Source: Taeniopygia guttata
Taxonomy: Eukaryota; Chordata; Aves; Passeriformes; Estrildidae
NCBI RefSeq assembly: GCF_048771995.1
Contig: NC_133026.1
Coordinates: 11,600,001 to 11,664,000 of the forward strand
Reading direction: 5' to 3'
DNA: 64,000 nucleotides
Part shown: in pieces, positions 1 to 11,000 of the stretch
Layout of the letters: each line of letters opens with the position of its first letter
How positions within the stretch are numbered: the first letter of the stretch is position 1
Made by a program: the position numbers and the translations under genes
The notes under the pieces: generated by a model
The model's input: only the letters and a program-made list of their open reading frames with translations
The model's database searches: none
Told to the model about the DNA's origin: nothing

Positions 1-5
1 CCATC

Positions 6-74
6 ATCAATTTGATATTTTTAGTTTTAGTTTGATTTCTAGTTTCAAATATGCTTTTGAATTCTCAAGAAAAA
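6..74 (+). repeat. 69-bp direct repeat, copy 1
   Basis: Positions 6..74 are identical to 1951..2019, an exact offset of 1945 bp. The match stops on the right at an A-run of different length (seven versus five A). On the left there is a mismatch at position 5 after which only one or two bases still agree, so the repeat may or may not continue beyond the window edge. The DNA between the copies shows no obvious transposon. Confidence 0.85.
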
Positions 75-1950
75 AATGAGTCTACTTCCTTTTCCTCCCT
101 TAATTTTTTATTTAATGTATTGGTCAAAGTAGAGTTCATAAACAGACCTGTTTTCCTTTAGAACTAACCAGCTCTCCTGAGGTGTATTCTGTAACTAAAA
201 TTTATCTTGCTTATTTCAGAGGGTTTTGTTTATGTAGATAACAATGATTGTAGTTTATTAAGTTCTTGAGTACATTACCTTGTTAATATATTATGAGCAA
301 TAACAAGTCTCACTCCTTTTGTTCTCTTCTCCCTGGCTATGGGTTTACTGTGTCATGTTCATCCTCTGACTTCTAGCAGTGTTTCACCTTTCCTAGTTAG
401 GGCTCTGTTGCCAGCTTTTTCTAGGCAAAGGAGAGCTCATTTCATTCCACTTAATATCAAGTTGATAGAGGTAGCTTTATATTTTTTGTTGTCACACTCA
501 TCCTTTTTGTGGTTATTTCATTCTCATCGGTACCCACTTTATCAACACCAGGCCCAGTGTTGCACTGATAAGATCTCTTTACTTCAATGCAGAAGCTTCA
601 AAGATCTCAGTGAATGATGATATGAGTCATGGAGGCTGCAAATATTGCATTAGCAGCACAATAAAATCTGTCATACAGTCATTGGTTTAAGAAATTTATG
701 TGCAAGAAGTTCCACGAGCTTCAATGGGCACATCCACACTTGTGCAGCTGTCTGTATTCTTCCATCAGTCAGACATTTGGGAAGGAAACTATGAAAGTTA
801 CACTGGCCTTATCTTCACAGTTTCTAAATTCAAAAAAAATAGCAAACCAAAACAAACCAAAACTAAAAAAAAAAAAAAAACCAAAACAAAACAAAACACC
901 AACCAAACAACCCAGAAATGTTAATCATCTCATTCAGCAAGGACAAATATAAAAGAGATTAAAAAATTCCAACTTCTTGATCTGTTAATATACTACTTAT
1001 CATCTGAAGAATTTGAACCCAAAAGGTGAGTTCTTGCACTAAGAATCATTTGCACTGTAAATTATTTCCTTTATATTCTCCCTTTTTCTAAAGTATATGG
1101 CTAATCCAGCCTGTGAAAGCTTCCATTTCGTTTAGAAATCATGGCCCTTTATGACTAATTTCCTGTGCCAAACTATAATTACTTTAATTCTACATTGCTG
1201 GAGAGAATTCGAAAACAGGATTTCTTTAGAACAAAATTAACTTATATAATGAGTGAAAAGATAAATCATATTAGCTTAATTACAGTATATTAACATTTTT
1301 GTTGCATATGAATAAAAAATCAGACACTATGAAAGCAGGTTTCTCATAAAAAGAAAATTTATGGAGATTTATGAAATTTTTGGAACTTGTAAAATTCCAT
1401 TACTTAACATCTCTATTAAGATCTTTACAAGCATACATAATGAAAGACCTAATAAAATATTTAATAAATGAACTCCTGTTTGAAGCCACTTTGATTCAAT
1501 ATGAGCAAAGGATTTGAAGTAAATTTGGAAGAAAGGCATAATCAGTAGTTAAAATAAAGATAGTATTTTTTTCAGGATTGTAAAGCAAATATAGAACAAG
1601 CAAACACTGCCTTAAAATACTTTTAAAATCACTCCAGTCCTGATATTTTAAGCATTTCTTTTACTTGAAATTTCAATGTATGTTGGACCGTGGATTATCT
1701 GAAAATCAACTTGGACAATAGAGGAACAAAGTTCAAGGGGAAACCTCATTGCATAATTGATGTCATGGACTGTGATCTTACAGAAGATGATGTCTGTATT
1801 GTGCACTAGAGTATTTTATTCAAGCACAGATACATGTGTGAAGATAGATAGAAATTACATCTCTCTGACATCTCATGCTAATCTTCTCATATGAAAATCT
1901 TGGATTAACTTTCATGAAACATTCAATTTCATTGAACAACAAAAAACATT

Positions 1951-2019
1951 ATCAATTTGATATTTTTAGTTTTAGTTTGATTTCTAGTTTCAAATATGCT
2001 TTTGAATTCTCAAGAAAAA
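1951..2019 (+). repeat. 69-bp direct repeat, copy 2
   Basis: Second copy of the sequence at 6..74, in the same orientation and without a mismatch. The sequence to the right diverges immediately from that to the right of copy 1. This could be a local duplication or two copies of a dispersed repeat. I do not recognise the family. Confidence 0.85.
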
Positions 2020-3719
2020 TCCTTTAGAATTCAAAGAATTAAAAAATTCTTTTTTAATAGAAATTTTAATTTAAAACTGAACCCATTGGAGAGGTTACCC
2101 ATCAATAAGGATGATTTATCTGTCAGGACTCTTCAGGCTAATTCATATTATCTCAGTGTTTCCTTGTTGTCTTCTAGTAATTTGCTTTCTCATTGATTTA
2201 TGTCTAAAAAGTAATGAGCTATTTTTTAGTTTGGTCTTTATGAAATATCTGCAAAATGAAGTCGTGGTCCACAGCTAGATATATTAGTTCTCCTGTCACA
2301 CATAAAGGTAATATCAATGTTGTATTTCTATATTTTTATGCCCAGATCTTTTTCTGATATTTCAGCTAATTTTTGCTGCTCAGTTATCTCAGAATTCTCC
2401 TGATGCATGTTGAAAATTAGCTGGTGATGTAGGTGAGCATGTGACTAGCATAAACATTCCATTGTGTCAACTTTTTTTGTCCAGTGAAGTACCTCTAGTC
2501 CACAAACATCTTTTCTATCATAATGCTCTACAGCAGTGGAATCTGCAGTTACTGTCCCTTTTGCTAAGGCATGTAAGACGGGGAGGCGATGCTGGAGGAT
2601 GAGTTGACAGTCTAGCTCTGTCAGAACTTCAGAATATTTGTAAGAATCTTATTGTGTGGGTGAAATTTTCTTCTAGAATTTTCATGACATGGTGTTATAT
2701 CTAGTAAAAAAATGCTCCTGTGTATGCAATCTCTTCCTCTAATCACTTAATTGATATGATCCAAAGGGATTAATCTAGTTAGTTAATTTAGGAGAACTGG
2801 AAAATTTTTTCTGCACATCTCCAGAGAAACTTCAGTGTCTTCAGAATACATATATGGTAATATAACACAAGAGGTCTCTTCAGGGAGATGGTTTCAACTC
2901 CTTCTCCCTATCTGCTCCCCAGCCATGAGCAGGTATCTAGTTGTAGTATCCAATTTAGCAACTCTCTATCTTGTTCATAAAATTTTGGAGTTAGAATAAC
3001 ATTGATTAAACAAGATACCTGGTGATAATAAGGTGTACTTCCCTTCATTTCATGTTCAAAGGGAATATAATATCAATTTTACTTTCAGGTTTGCAACCAT
3101 TCAATTATAATGTCAAAATCCATTTGACAGAAAGTATCAATCAGAATAGATTCTGAAACAGACAAATCCTTTTATCTTAGCAGATTCTAAAATGTTTGCA
3201 AATTATTGAATTCTGAGGTTTTTGGGACTATCTTTGTGGCATAAAGACTTTGTGGAAAAAAACTGTAATTAAACAGATTTGCATAATTCCAACAGGCTTT
3301 TTGATCATTGTGTTGAGGTACCCTGAATCTTATTTTGCTGTTAAAAGAGTATCCTTTGTCTAGCTTTGTCAATGCCATACAGACAATGGAGATTCATGAA
3401 AAAAAAGGAAATTATCCACTCTACACAGGATAAGTAAACTGTAGCATAAAGAATGTAAAAATATATGGCAAAGCACCCTGCCTGGCAAACTGTCAGAGAT
3501 AATAGTCAGGTCTAGATCTAAAATCCAAAACCAGTTACAGAAGGAAGAATAGACTGTAGGATCGAGAGAACAGAAACCTCTGATATTGCCATTTCACTAT
3601 TTAAAGGGCTGAAATTGCCTTCTGTCTTCAGGCAGCTGCTTCAGCTGGCCAAGGGCATTTGTCTCCATATTGTCTAGAGAAAGCGTTCATGGAGAAACCT
3701 GAAACATCTGTTGTTTGTC

Positions 3720-3891
3720 AGAGAATCACAAAATGGTTGGAGTCAGAAAGGACCTCTGGAGATCATCTTGTCAAACCCCTTTGCTAAGACAGGGTCATTT
3801 AGAGCAGGTTGCACTGTTCATGTCCAGCTGAGTTTTGAATACCTCGAGGAGAGTCCACATTCTCTCTGAGCTGCCTGCTCCAGTGCACCAT
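3720..3891 (-). mobile_element. CR1: CR1 LINE 3' fragment, distal part
   Basis: On the plus strand this begins with the AGAATCACAAAATGG type of start and continues through the rAAAGGACCTCTGGAGATCATC and TGCTCCAGTGCACC blocks. That is the reverse complement of the 3' end of avian CR1 retroposons, so the element lies on the minus strand. It is 5'-truncated and diverged, with no ORF. It is interrupted at 3892 by a solo LTR and resumes at 4561. The call is from recognition of the CR1 3' region, not from an alignment. Confidence 0.8.
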
Positions 3892-4560
3892 TGTCTTGGT
3901 TTGAAAAGACAGATGTCTTCTAAGGAACGTAGGAATTTCTCCTGAAATGGAAAATGTAAACTCCCTCTTTCCAAATTATTATAATTTTGAAATTAAGGGG
4001 TTCTTAGGTAAAGATTTGGGAGCAGGAATATCGGTTCTTTATTGGGTAAGAAAATAAAAATAAAATAAAAAATGCAGTAAAAGAAACAACACTGACAGAG
4101 TTGGAATACGACCTGACACCCTGTTGGTCAGGGTGTTGGTAGCAATCAATTAAATGGTGGCTGTAGTCTCCTTGAAGTGACAGAGGTGGTTCTGTTGAAG
4201 CAGCGATCTTGTAGAAGGGTGTAGTTTTCTTTTGGACATCTAGTGGTGTTGTAGATGGGCTTGGTCTTCCTCTGGGAATCCAGTGGAAAAGGCTGAGTGT
4301 GGTGTTCCAATCTCAGATTAAATCCTGGTCAGAATGTTTGGCTCCTCCCTCTGGGCAGAGCATCTCCCAGTGGGATGATGTAATTTTATCAGCCATGCAG
4401 TGAGGCTCAATGGCCCATTAACAGCAGATATTTCCCAGAGGGAGGACTGGTTGTGGAAGAGATAAAGTAAGATGCCTAATTAACAGAAGATAACTGCCCT
4501 ACCTCTAACAGATGGGAAATAGAATTCACATCCCCAGACCACATCTTACAACCCAGGACA
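3892..4560 (-). mobile_element. Solo LTR of an endogenous retrovirus, nested in CR1
   Basis: A 669-bp block with TG...CA type ends (TGTC... and ...GACA on the plus strand) splits a CR1 fragment. Read on the minus strand it has a weak TATA-like region (GGATTTAATC), then AATAAA (minus strand, 4043..4038) about 146 nt before its end, the expected U3-R-U5 order. Flanks ACCAT and TCCAT look like a 5-bp target duplication with one mismatch. The sequence resembles an abundant songbird LTR family (TguLTR5-like by my recollection). No internal retroviral sequence adjoins it, so it is a solo LTR left by recombination. It inserted after the CR1. Confidence 0.8.
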
Positions 4561-4712
4561 TCCATGAAAGTGGTTTTTCCTTGTATTCAGATAGAACTTC
4601 CTGCCTTTCTGTTTGTGCCCATCATTCCTTATCCTGTAACTGGGCACCACTGCAAGGGCTGGCCCCATCCTCTTGTTCTTCCATCTACATTCTATTATTT
4701 AGAGCTACATCA
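4561..4712 (-). mobile_element. CR1: CR1 LINE 3' fragment, proximal part
   Basis: Continuation of the CR1 copy broken by the LTR at 3892..4560. The stretches around CAGATAGAACTTCCTG, GTTTGTGCCCAT and CTGGGCACCACTG match the conserved CR1 3' untranslated region as I know it. The right limit is fuzzy; similarity fades near 4712. Non-coding and old. Confidence 0.75.
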
Positions 4713-6898
4713 TTAACTAATGTGTAAATACACTGAAAAGTCATAAATCTCAAGGAACTCAGCAGCAGTAGTGATGGCAATAATAATACAGTGCTCTGAG
4801 CTAGTATGCTAACAAAAAAGAAATAAAAGCAGTTTCAAGGTTTGAAGTACCAGTATCAGTTCATGAGCTAACTATATATGAATACTGGTGTTGTTCTTAT
4901 CTCCTGTTATGTGCTCTTTGGACTGAGGTGGGAACAACAGAAATATTTGACCTCCAAGCATCTTCCCAAGGAATGAAATTCTTCCTCTGAAGGGCAGGAG
5001 GAGACAATCAATCAGATTTCTGAAGCCCTTCATACCCACTCTGGTGTTATGAGCCTCTCTCAAGGCTCTTACAAGCCCTGAATGGTTGAGGTGATGTTTG
5101 AAAATTCTCACAGAGGTTCATAGTTAACTTCATATACCTGACGGCTTCATGAAAGGCACTGCTATTAACATTCTTGCTAAAGAAAAAAAAAAAAAAGTTA
5201 AATTTAATAAACAGAGTAATTATATCATCCTGGCAGTACTGAATGTGAGTTGTCACCATGTGCACAGTGATTTAGAAATTTTTGATTATGATCCTCCTGA
5301 AAAAAAGAAGGAAGAGTATATATAAAGCATGAACTGCAATGTATTGCAGTACATATTCAAAGCTTTAAAATGGAAAAAAATATATTGAGTATATATTTGA
5401 GTTAGTTATTTCACAAAATCCTGGGATGGTGATCTTCAAAACAGAAGTAAATGTCAATTTCCAGGATTTCTGTGCAGTAGGAACTAATCTTTTAAGTGTG
5501 TTGCAATGATCAAAATTTATAAAATTTGATGCTCTTTTTAAGGTCATAAGAACAGTAATCTTTTGAGTTTTTTTTTTTTTTTTCCAGTGGAAAATATCTC
5601 CTCCAAAGGAAATTTGAATTTGCAGTTTTATATCCCCCATGTTTATGAATTGGAAACAACTATTAGCAAGACTATCAGTGATGATGCTGACTATGGTAAC
5701 ACTACAGCAATAAATGACTAATCTCATGCTAAAAAGTTGGCATTTATTTTATACTTAGTTTCACACACAAAACATAGAAGAAAATGAAAATATAAAAATT
5801 TTCACTTTTAATAAGATTAATCGAATACTTTTCTCAAAAAACCATTTACAACATGATTGATATCCATATTTTCTTAATTATTAGCATATTTTTAAACATT
5901 TTGTATTTTATGACAAGCTATGGAGCCTTTTTAAGCATTTTGAAAGGAGCTGAACATTATAAGAAAAAGAGAAAAAGGAAAGGACAATCCTCAACTTGTC
6001 CTAGGTTTTCTTAACCTTACTTAAATGTGTAAGGCAGGGACAAGGTCTCTGACAGATTGGAGTGGCTCAGGGGATTGGTAATGGGCTATGGGGTTATATA
6101 CCTCTAGGTCATCATTTCAAATCTGGAGTGTTACTAATTAAAGACAGCACACTTTGTTATTTGTATTTTTAAGGTCTATAAACTTCTTTGGGCTTCTTGG
6201 TTAATGACTTGAATTAAATTGATTGTGAAAAGGAACGTCTGTCCTTGAACGACTTTACTGAAGCCTGAGGTAAGAGATTATTCCTCAGTAGAATAGTAAC
6301 AATTCTGTTGTTAGATGTAGAAAATAAATATTTCAGCTCTTAATAGCTAAATTGAACTGATGATGGGATGATTTGTTCAGAAGTAAGGGCAACTAGGAAC
6401 ACCCTGGAATATTTATAGGCATCTAATGTTACCTGTTCAGTTACCTCCTGCTTCCTTCCTATAATATTAACTATTCATTTGCACAAAACTCATATTTTTG
6501 TAACATAATGCTGAATATGGAAACAGAATCCAAGAAAAAGAGAGGTAGAAGAGAGTGGAAGAAAATGGCAAGTAGGCAAATACCCTGGAAACTGGGAGAA
6601 AAAGGGACACAGAGAATATGAAAATTCTTGTGTTCTCAGTTTAAACATATTTTAGGCTACTGCTGTATCTTAAGGAGTATTGAGATTTTGAGGTAAAAAA
6701 CAAAACAAGTTTTTCTCAGACAGGAAAGTTGATGGAGGGGAAATGGTATAATTTTAATTGCCTTAGATCTCAGAGTAATTAGGAACCCAGCCTTGAACAC
6801 AACTACGAAGTTGTCTTTGGTCGCACAGATGACTGAATTCACAAGTCATTTCAAAAGGGTTTCATTTCACACAAATGCCAAATTAAGAAACTTTTTAG
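4713..6898. other. AT-rich intergenic DNA
   Basis: No gene is supported. The longest open frame (120 codons, minus strand, 5365..5727) is of low complexity with a run of lysines from a poly-T tract and no recognisable domain. The stretch ends at the target site of the provirus. Confidence 0.6.
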
Positions 6899-6904
6899 AT
6901 AAAT
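6899..6904 (+). repeat. Target-site duplication, left copy (ATAAAT)
   Basis: Six bases directly before the TG of the left LTR are identical to the six directly after the last base of the right LTR (15053..15058). A 6-bp duplication is the size made by alpha- and betaretroviral integrases. The perfect match agrees with a recent insertion and shows that both LTRs came from one integration event. Confidence 0.95.
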
Positions 6905-7095
6905 TGCCTTAGCGCTCTCTCTTGTCCCCCTTTTCGTCCCAGCTAGCTCTGTGAGGGGGGGGGAGCGCTGGCAACTTCCGTGTTTTCCGGCGAACCCTCG
7001 CGGGTGTCGGCCGGTGCTGCGTGGGTCTGGGAGCTTAGGCGAGTCCCGAGGCGAACAAAGGAGAGAGACTTTTTCCCCCGCGGGCGATATCTCGG

Positions 7096-7101
7096 TTTAT
7101 T
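7096..7101 (-). terminator. Polyadenylation signal AATAAA in the 3' LTR
   Basis: AATAAA on the minus strand, about 190 bases before the LTR end and about 400 bases after the TATA-like box. It is the only canonical signal I saw in the LTR in the sense orientation and would set the R/U5 border roughly 15-25 bases downstream. The 5' LTR has the same site at 14341..14346. Confidence 0.7.
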
Positions 7102-7556
7102 ATGGCTTGGTTGGGGAGGAAAAAACCGAGAAGCTGCTGCGTGCTAAGTTCGAGTTTGTCCGTGCCGCCTGGCCGATTCAGGGGCGGGGCGGTGCGCTCC
7201 GGCGCTGGCCGCGATCCAAGAGACGCTGTGTGCAGAGCCGCGGCGCTGCTGCCGGCACGTGCAGGAGCCGCGGCGATCCCGGAAGCGGCAGCGGCTGCGG
7301 TTCGGCCGAGGCAGCGATCGCGGTGCAGTCCGAGGCTGCCGCGGTCGCCCGAGGCAGCGGCGGTTGCGGCAGTCAGGGGCCGGGCGAGAGAGAGAGCCGC
7401 GGCAGCACGCAGGGATCCGGCGGGAGAAGAGGCGGCGGGCCGGGCAGCAGCGGCAGTCGGGGCCAGGCGGGAGAAAAAGCACCGGGGCGTCCCCAAACCC
7501 GTTCTATAAGTACGGGATAGGGGAAACCCGGGGTGGCCAATGAGATAACGCCACGG

Positions 7557-7585
7557 GGGGACTTGGGGATAGTGGGGTGCAGGGG
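7557..7585 (+). promoter_or_regulatory. G-quadruplex motif in U3 (3' LTR copy)
   Basis: Four runs of at least four G separated by loops of 4, 5 and 4 bases (ACTT, ATAGT, TGCA), on the strand opposite to proviral sense. It lies in U3 some 50-80 bases upstream of the TATA-like box. CCAAT pentamers on the plus strand (inverted CCAAT in sense) sit on either side at about 7537 and 7588. Folding into a four-tetrad quadruplex is a prediction from the pattern. Confidence 0.6.
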
Positions 7586-7808
7586 TCCAATGGGAGATGG
7601 ACAGATGGAAGGGTGCCCGGTCGTCTCTCGACCCCGCCGCATGCCTGACAGATGGTCTGAGAGACGTAAACAAAGTGACTAAGCACTTCCTCGGGAAGGC
7701 AGACCGCGGGGGGAAATGGGAGAACCCGGGGGGTCACTTACAGAGTGCGGGGGGGATACATGGAATGACCTTATACATAATAGAACATATAATAACACAA
7801 TTCCACAA

Positions 7809-7819
7809 CTCCCTCTTCT
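7809..7819 (-). other. Polypurine tract
   Basis: AGAAGAGGGAG on the minus strand, one base before the 3' LTR. This is the expected position and composition for the RNase H-resistant primer of plus-strand DNA synthesis. It marks the upstream border of U3. Confidence 0.85.
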
Positions 7820-8058
7820 GTTTTTCAAAAGAAAAGAACGGAAAATAACTTAAATGGGAGGTTTTACAGTCCTTTTCCCCATCGTTGAACCCAATGTCTG
7901 CTCGGTTCTTCTCTGGCTGTCTGTGTTGAGCGGATGTCAGCTCTGATGGGGCGGTGAAGACTGCGTGGTCGATGTGCGCGGTGGAATTGATGACCTTTAA
8001 ACCTTTAAACATTACTAAAACTCATAATAAGTACAATGAATGTTAACAGCAACATAAT
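7820..8058 (-). other. Region between pol and 3' LTR; env missing
   Basis: About 240 bases separate the pol stop from the polypurine tract, where an envelope gene of well over 1.5 kb would be expected. No surface or transmembrane subunit motif is visible on either strand. A 92-codon open frame (8012..7734, opening at an in-frame ATG) runs into the LTR and has no recognisable features. A 16-codon hydrophobic mini-ORF starts four bases after the pol stop. An imperfect direct repeat of CCTTTAAA at about 7994..8010 could be a deletion scar. Loss of env is typical of elements that amplify inside germ cells. Confidence 0.85.
8005..8055 (-). CDS. 16-codon hydrophobic mini-ORF downstream of pol
   Basis: An ATG four bases after the pol TGA opens 16 codons and a TAA. 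The peptide is almost entirely hydrophobic (starting M-L-L-L-T-F-I-V-L), like a signal peptide or half a membrane segment. Its position is where an env start and signal peptide would sit, so it may be the stump of a deleted env. It may equally be chance. No evidence of expression. Confidence 0.3.
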   Translation of the reverse strand: MLLLTFIVLIMSFSNV

Positions 8059-11000
8059 TCAGCATTCTGGGGAGGGGAGGTTTAAATCAAAAGGGAAAGG
8101 TGAGTCCAAGGAACTGTATGGTGTAAGGGAAGGCTCTGAAAGAGAAGGTGCAGAGTCAAAAAGGAAGGGGGGAGACTTTCTCCGTCGGCGGAGGGCTGCA
8201 TGCTTCACCTGAGGATCCTTTTTCTTATCCGTCTGGTGTTTGGGGACATATGGCCGGACAAATTTGGACGGGACCCATCTCAGGCCTGAGGGCGTGGACA
8301 CGCAAGCGTATCCCCGTCCCCAGGTAACTAACTCATGGGGCCCCTCCAGCTGCCAAGTCTCTGGATTTTTGATGATCACTGGTGGTTTTTCCCTAACCTT
8401 GCTCAGCTCGTGGTTGTTAAAGTGCCTGGTGACTGGTGGGTTGAGGTTTTCAAAAGAACAATTTAGGAAATTCAGTGTAAAGAGGGCACGCGCGAGCCGA
8501 ACTTGGGGGGACTCCACCTTCATAGTTGGTGTTTGCTGTTTCAGCATGCGTTTGAGACTCTGATGAGTCCGTTCCACCACTGCTTGACCTGTCGGGGAAT
8601 ATGCGATGCCAGTTTTGTGCTTTATTCCCCATTGCTGCAGGAAGCTGACAAATCCCTTGGATGTGTACCCGGGTGCATTATCTGTTTTTATCAATTTAGG
8701 GACGCCCAGCATAGCGAAGGCCTGTATCAGATGCTTTTCAATGTCTTTGGCCTTCTCCCCTGCGTGGGCAGAAGCAAAGACTGCCCCAGAGAAAGTGTCC
8801 ACGGAGACATGGACGTACTTCATCCTCCCAAAGGAATGGATGTGAGTAACGTCCATCTGCCATACCTCGCAGGACCTCAGACCCCTAGGGTTTGCCCCTG
8901 AGCTCACCGATGGTAGGGGGAGCGACTTGCAGGACGGGCAGGTGGCCACAATGGCTCTGGCTTGGTCACGAGTGAGGTGGAATTGCCGGACCAGCCCGGG
9001 CGCATTCTGGTGGTAAAACTGGTGGCTGATCTTAGCCTGCTGGAACTTATCTGGGAGCGGAGCTACCTGAGCCGGGGCAGCAGCGAGAGAATCGGCACGC
9101 CGATTGCCCTCGGCCAAAAACCCTGGTAAGTTGGTATGTGACCTGATATGCATCACATAAAAGGGTTGCTCTCGGTGGGAGACTAGCTTAATCAGTTTCG
9201 AGAGCAACTTGTGCAGGGCTTCGTTGGACACGCCCTGCAGGACTGCATCCTGCGCTCTAGACACCACACCAGCCACATATGCCGAATCAGTTACCAAATT
9301 AAAAGGTTCAGAGAACCGCTCAAAGGCCCTGACGACAGCAGCCAACTCAGCTATTTGAGGGGAGCCTTCCACCTCCACAATGTCTGTCTCCCACTGCTGC
9401 GTCTGGGGGTCTTTCCAAGTTATCACAGACTTGTGGGAACTCCCGGACGCGTCTGTGAAAACTGTCAAGGCTTTGAGTGGCCTTTTGCTCTGAATTTGTT
9501 TGATGGACAATGCGAATTGAATTTCTGATTCAAAAATTTTGTGGGCTGGTCTCAAAACTGAAATTTTGCCTGTGTAGCTGTCTAGAGAGAACTGCAGGGA
9601 TTCATTTTCCTGTAACAGATGTTCTAGCATGGCCTTGGTGAATTGGCCTGATTCCAATTTGATGGGAATGTGAATGCATTCGAAGTCACATCCAGCTAAC
9701 TCTCTGATCCGAGCTCTTGCTTTGCGGATCAGTTCCGCTACTAACTCCTGTGGCCTTGTCATTCTCTTGGACCGATGGTGACTTAGGAAGACCCATTCTA
9801 TGATGGAGAGTGGGTCCCTTCGGTCTTGGTCCTTGCCCTTCCTTGGGGTGTCTGTCCATTGAAATATCACACCATGGAGGTGTGGCAGTCTGCCCAATAT
9901 GATGAATTTAAAAGGCAGGTCCGGATCATACCGGTGGGCCTGTCTGGCAGACATTGTCTCCTGGACCTTAATCAAAGCTGCTTGGGCCTCTGGGGTGAGT
10001 TCCCTGGGAGAACTCGGCTCCTCCCCCCCTTTCAATAAATCGAAAAGAGGGGCTAGGTCTCTGTTTGTAATGCCTAGCCATGGCCTCACCCAGTTCAAAG
10101 AACCGCACAGCTGCTGGACGTCTGCTAGGGTCCGAATTTTGTTTTTGATGGCCAATTTTTGCGGAGTAATAGTCCGCTTGGTAATTTCCAAGCCCAGGTA
10201 CTTCCAGGGTGGCATCTTTTGAATCTTATCTTCTCGCAGCTCGAACCCTGCAGCAACCAACGCATCGGTTGTCAGGTTAAGCGCGTGTGTAAGGAGATCG
10301 TCATTGGGAGCACAAATCAAGATGTCATCCATATAATGTTGGATGATCACGCCCTCGGTGGCTGTACGGACTGGGGTCAGCAATGAAGCTACGTACCGCT
10401 GGCAGATGGTGGGCGAGCATTTGAGTCCCTGTGGCAATACTCGCCAATGGTACCGCTTCATTGGGGCTTCTCGGTTAAGGGACGGAACCGAGAAGGCAAA
10501 ACGTGGTGCATCGTCTGGGTGGAGGGGGATATGAAAGAAGCAATTTTTGATGTCAATCACAGCCAATTCCCAATCTTTGGGTAACATTGTGGGGGACGGC
10601 ATCCCTGGTTGGAGTGGACCCATATTTTCGATCACATTGTTGATGGCACGGAGGTCGTGGAGCAACCGCCATTCGTCTTTGCCTGGTTTTTTCAGGACAA
10701 AGACGGGGGAATTCCAAGGAGATGTTGTTTCTTGGATATGTCCCTTGGCAAGTTGTTCTGCCACGAGTTCTTGGAGCGCTTTTAATTTTTGTTTATTGAG
10801 CGGCCACTGCTCTACCCAGATTGGAACATCAGAGAGCCAATTTAACTTTTGGGTAGGACGCTCCTCAGTGACCGCTGCCCGAAAAACCTGGGGGGTAGGA
10901 ATGGTCAATGAGACCCCCCACTGGGCCATCAGGTCCCTTCCCCACAGGGGCTCCGTGTAATCCAGAACAAACGGACGCAGGTAGGCTGTCTGTCTGTTTG

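Larger units (their letters stand above)
1..3719. other. AT-rich intergenic DNA, no gene seen
   Basis: Host sequence of low GC with only short chance ORFs (under about 95 codons, unlike any family I recognise). It contains an A-rich, C-interrupted low-complexity patch at about 829..910 and a 69-bp perfect direct repeat, listed separately. No splice-framed exon, RNA gene or clear transposon was recognised. Confidence 0.6.
6905..7807 (-). repeat. 3' LTR of the provirus
   Basis: 903 bp, identical to 14150..15052 except for 7290 (A here, G at 14535). On the minus strand it starts TGTGGAATTG and ends GCTAAGGCA. U3 is roughly 7807..7480; a TATA-like CTTATAG lies at 7510..7504; AATAAA lies at 7101..7096, so R would be unusually long (about 400 nt) and U5 about 170 nt. 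R/U5 is very GC-rich with GGC/GCAGCGG-type repeats. Several long open frames cross it in both strands; they are alanine/arginine-rich and best explained by GC content. Confidence 0.95.

Noticed and set aside
5365..5727. 120-codon minus-strand ORF as a gene
   Set aside because: Low-complexity, lysine run from poly-T, no domain, no splice or promoter context.
7734..8012. 92-codon minus-strand ORF between pol and the 3' LTR as an env remnant
   Set aside because: It opens at an in-frame ATG but runs into U3, has no signal peptide, furin-like site or membrane segment, and no env resemblance I can see.
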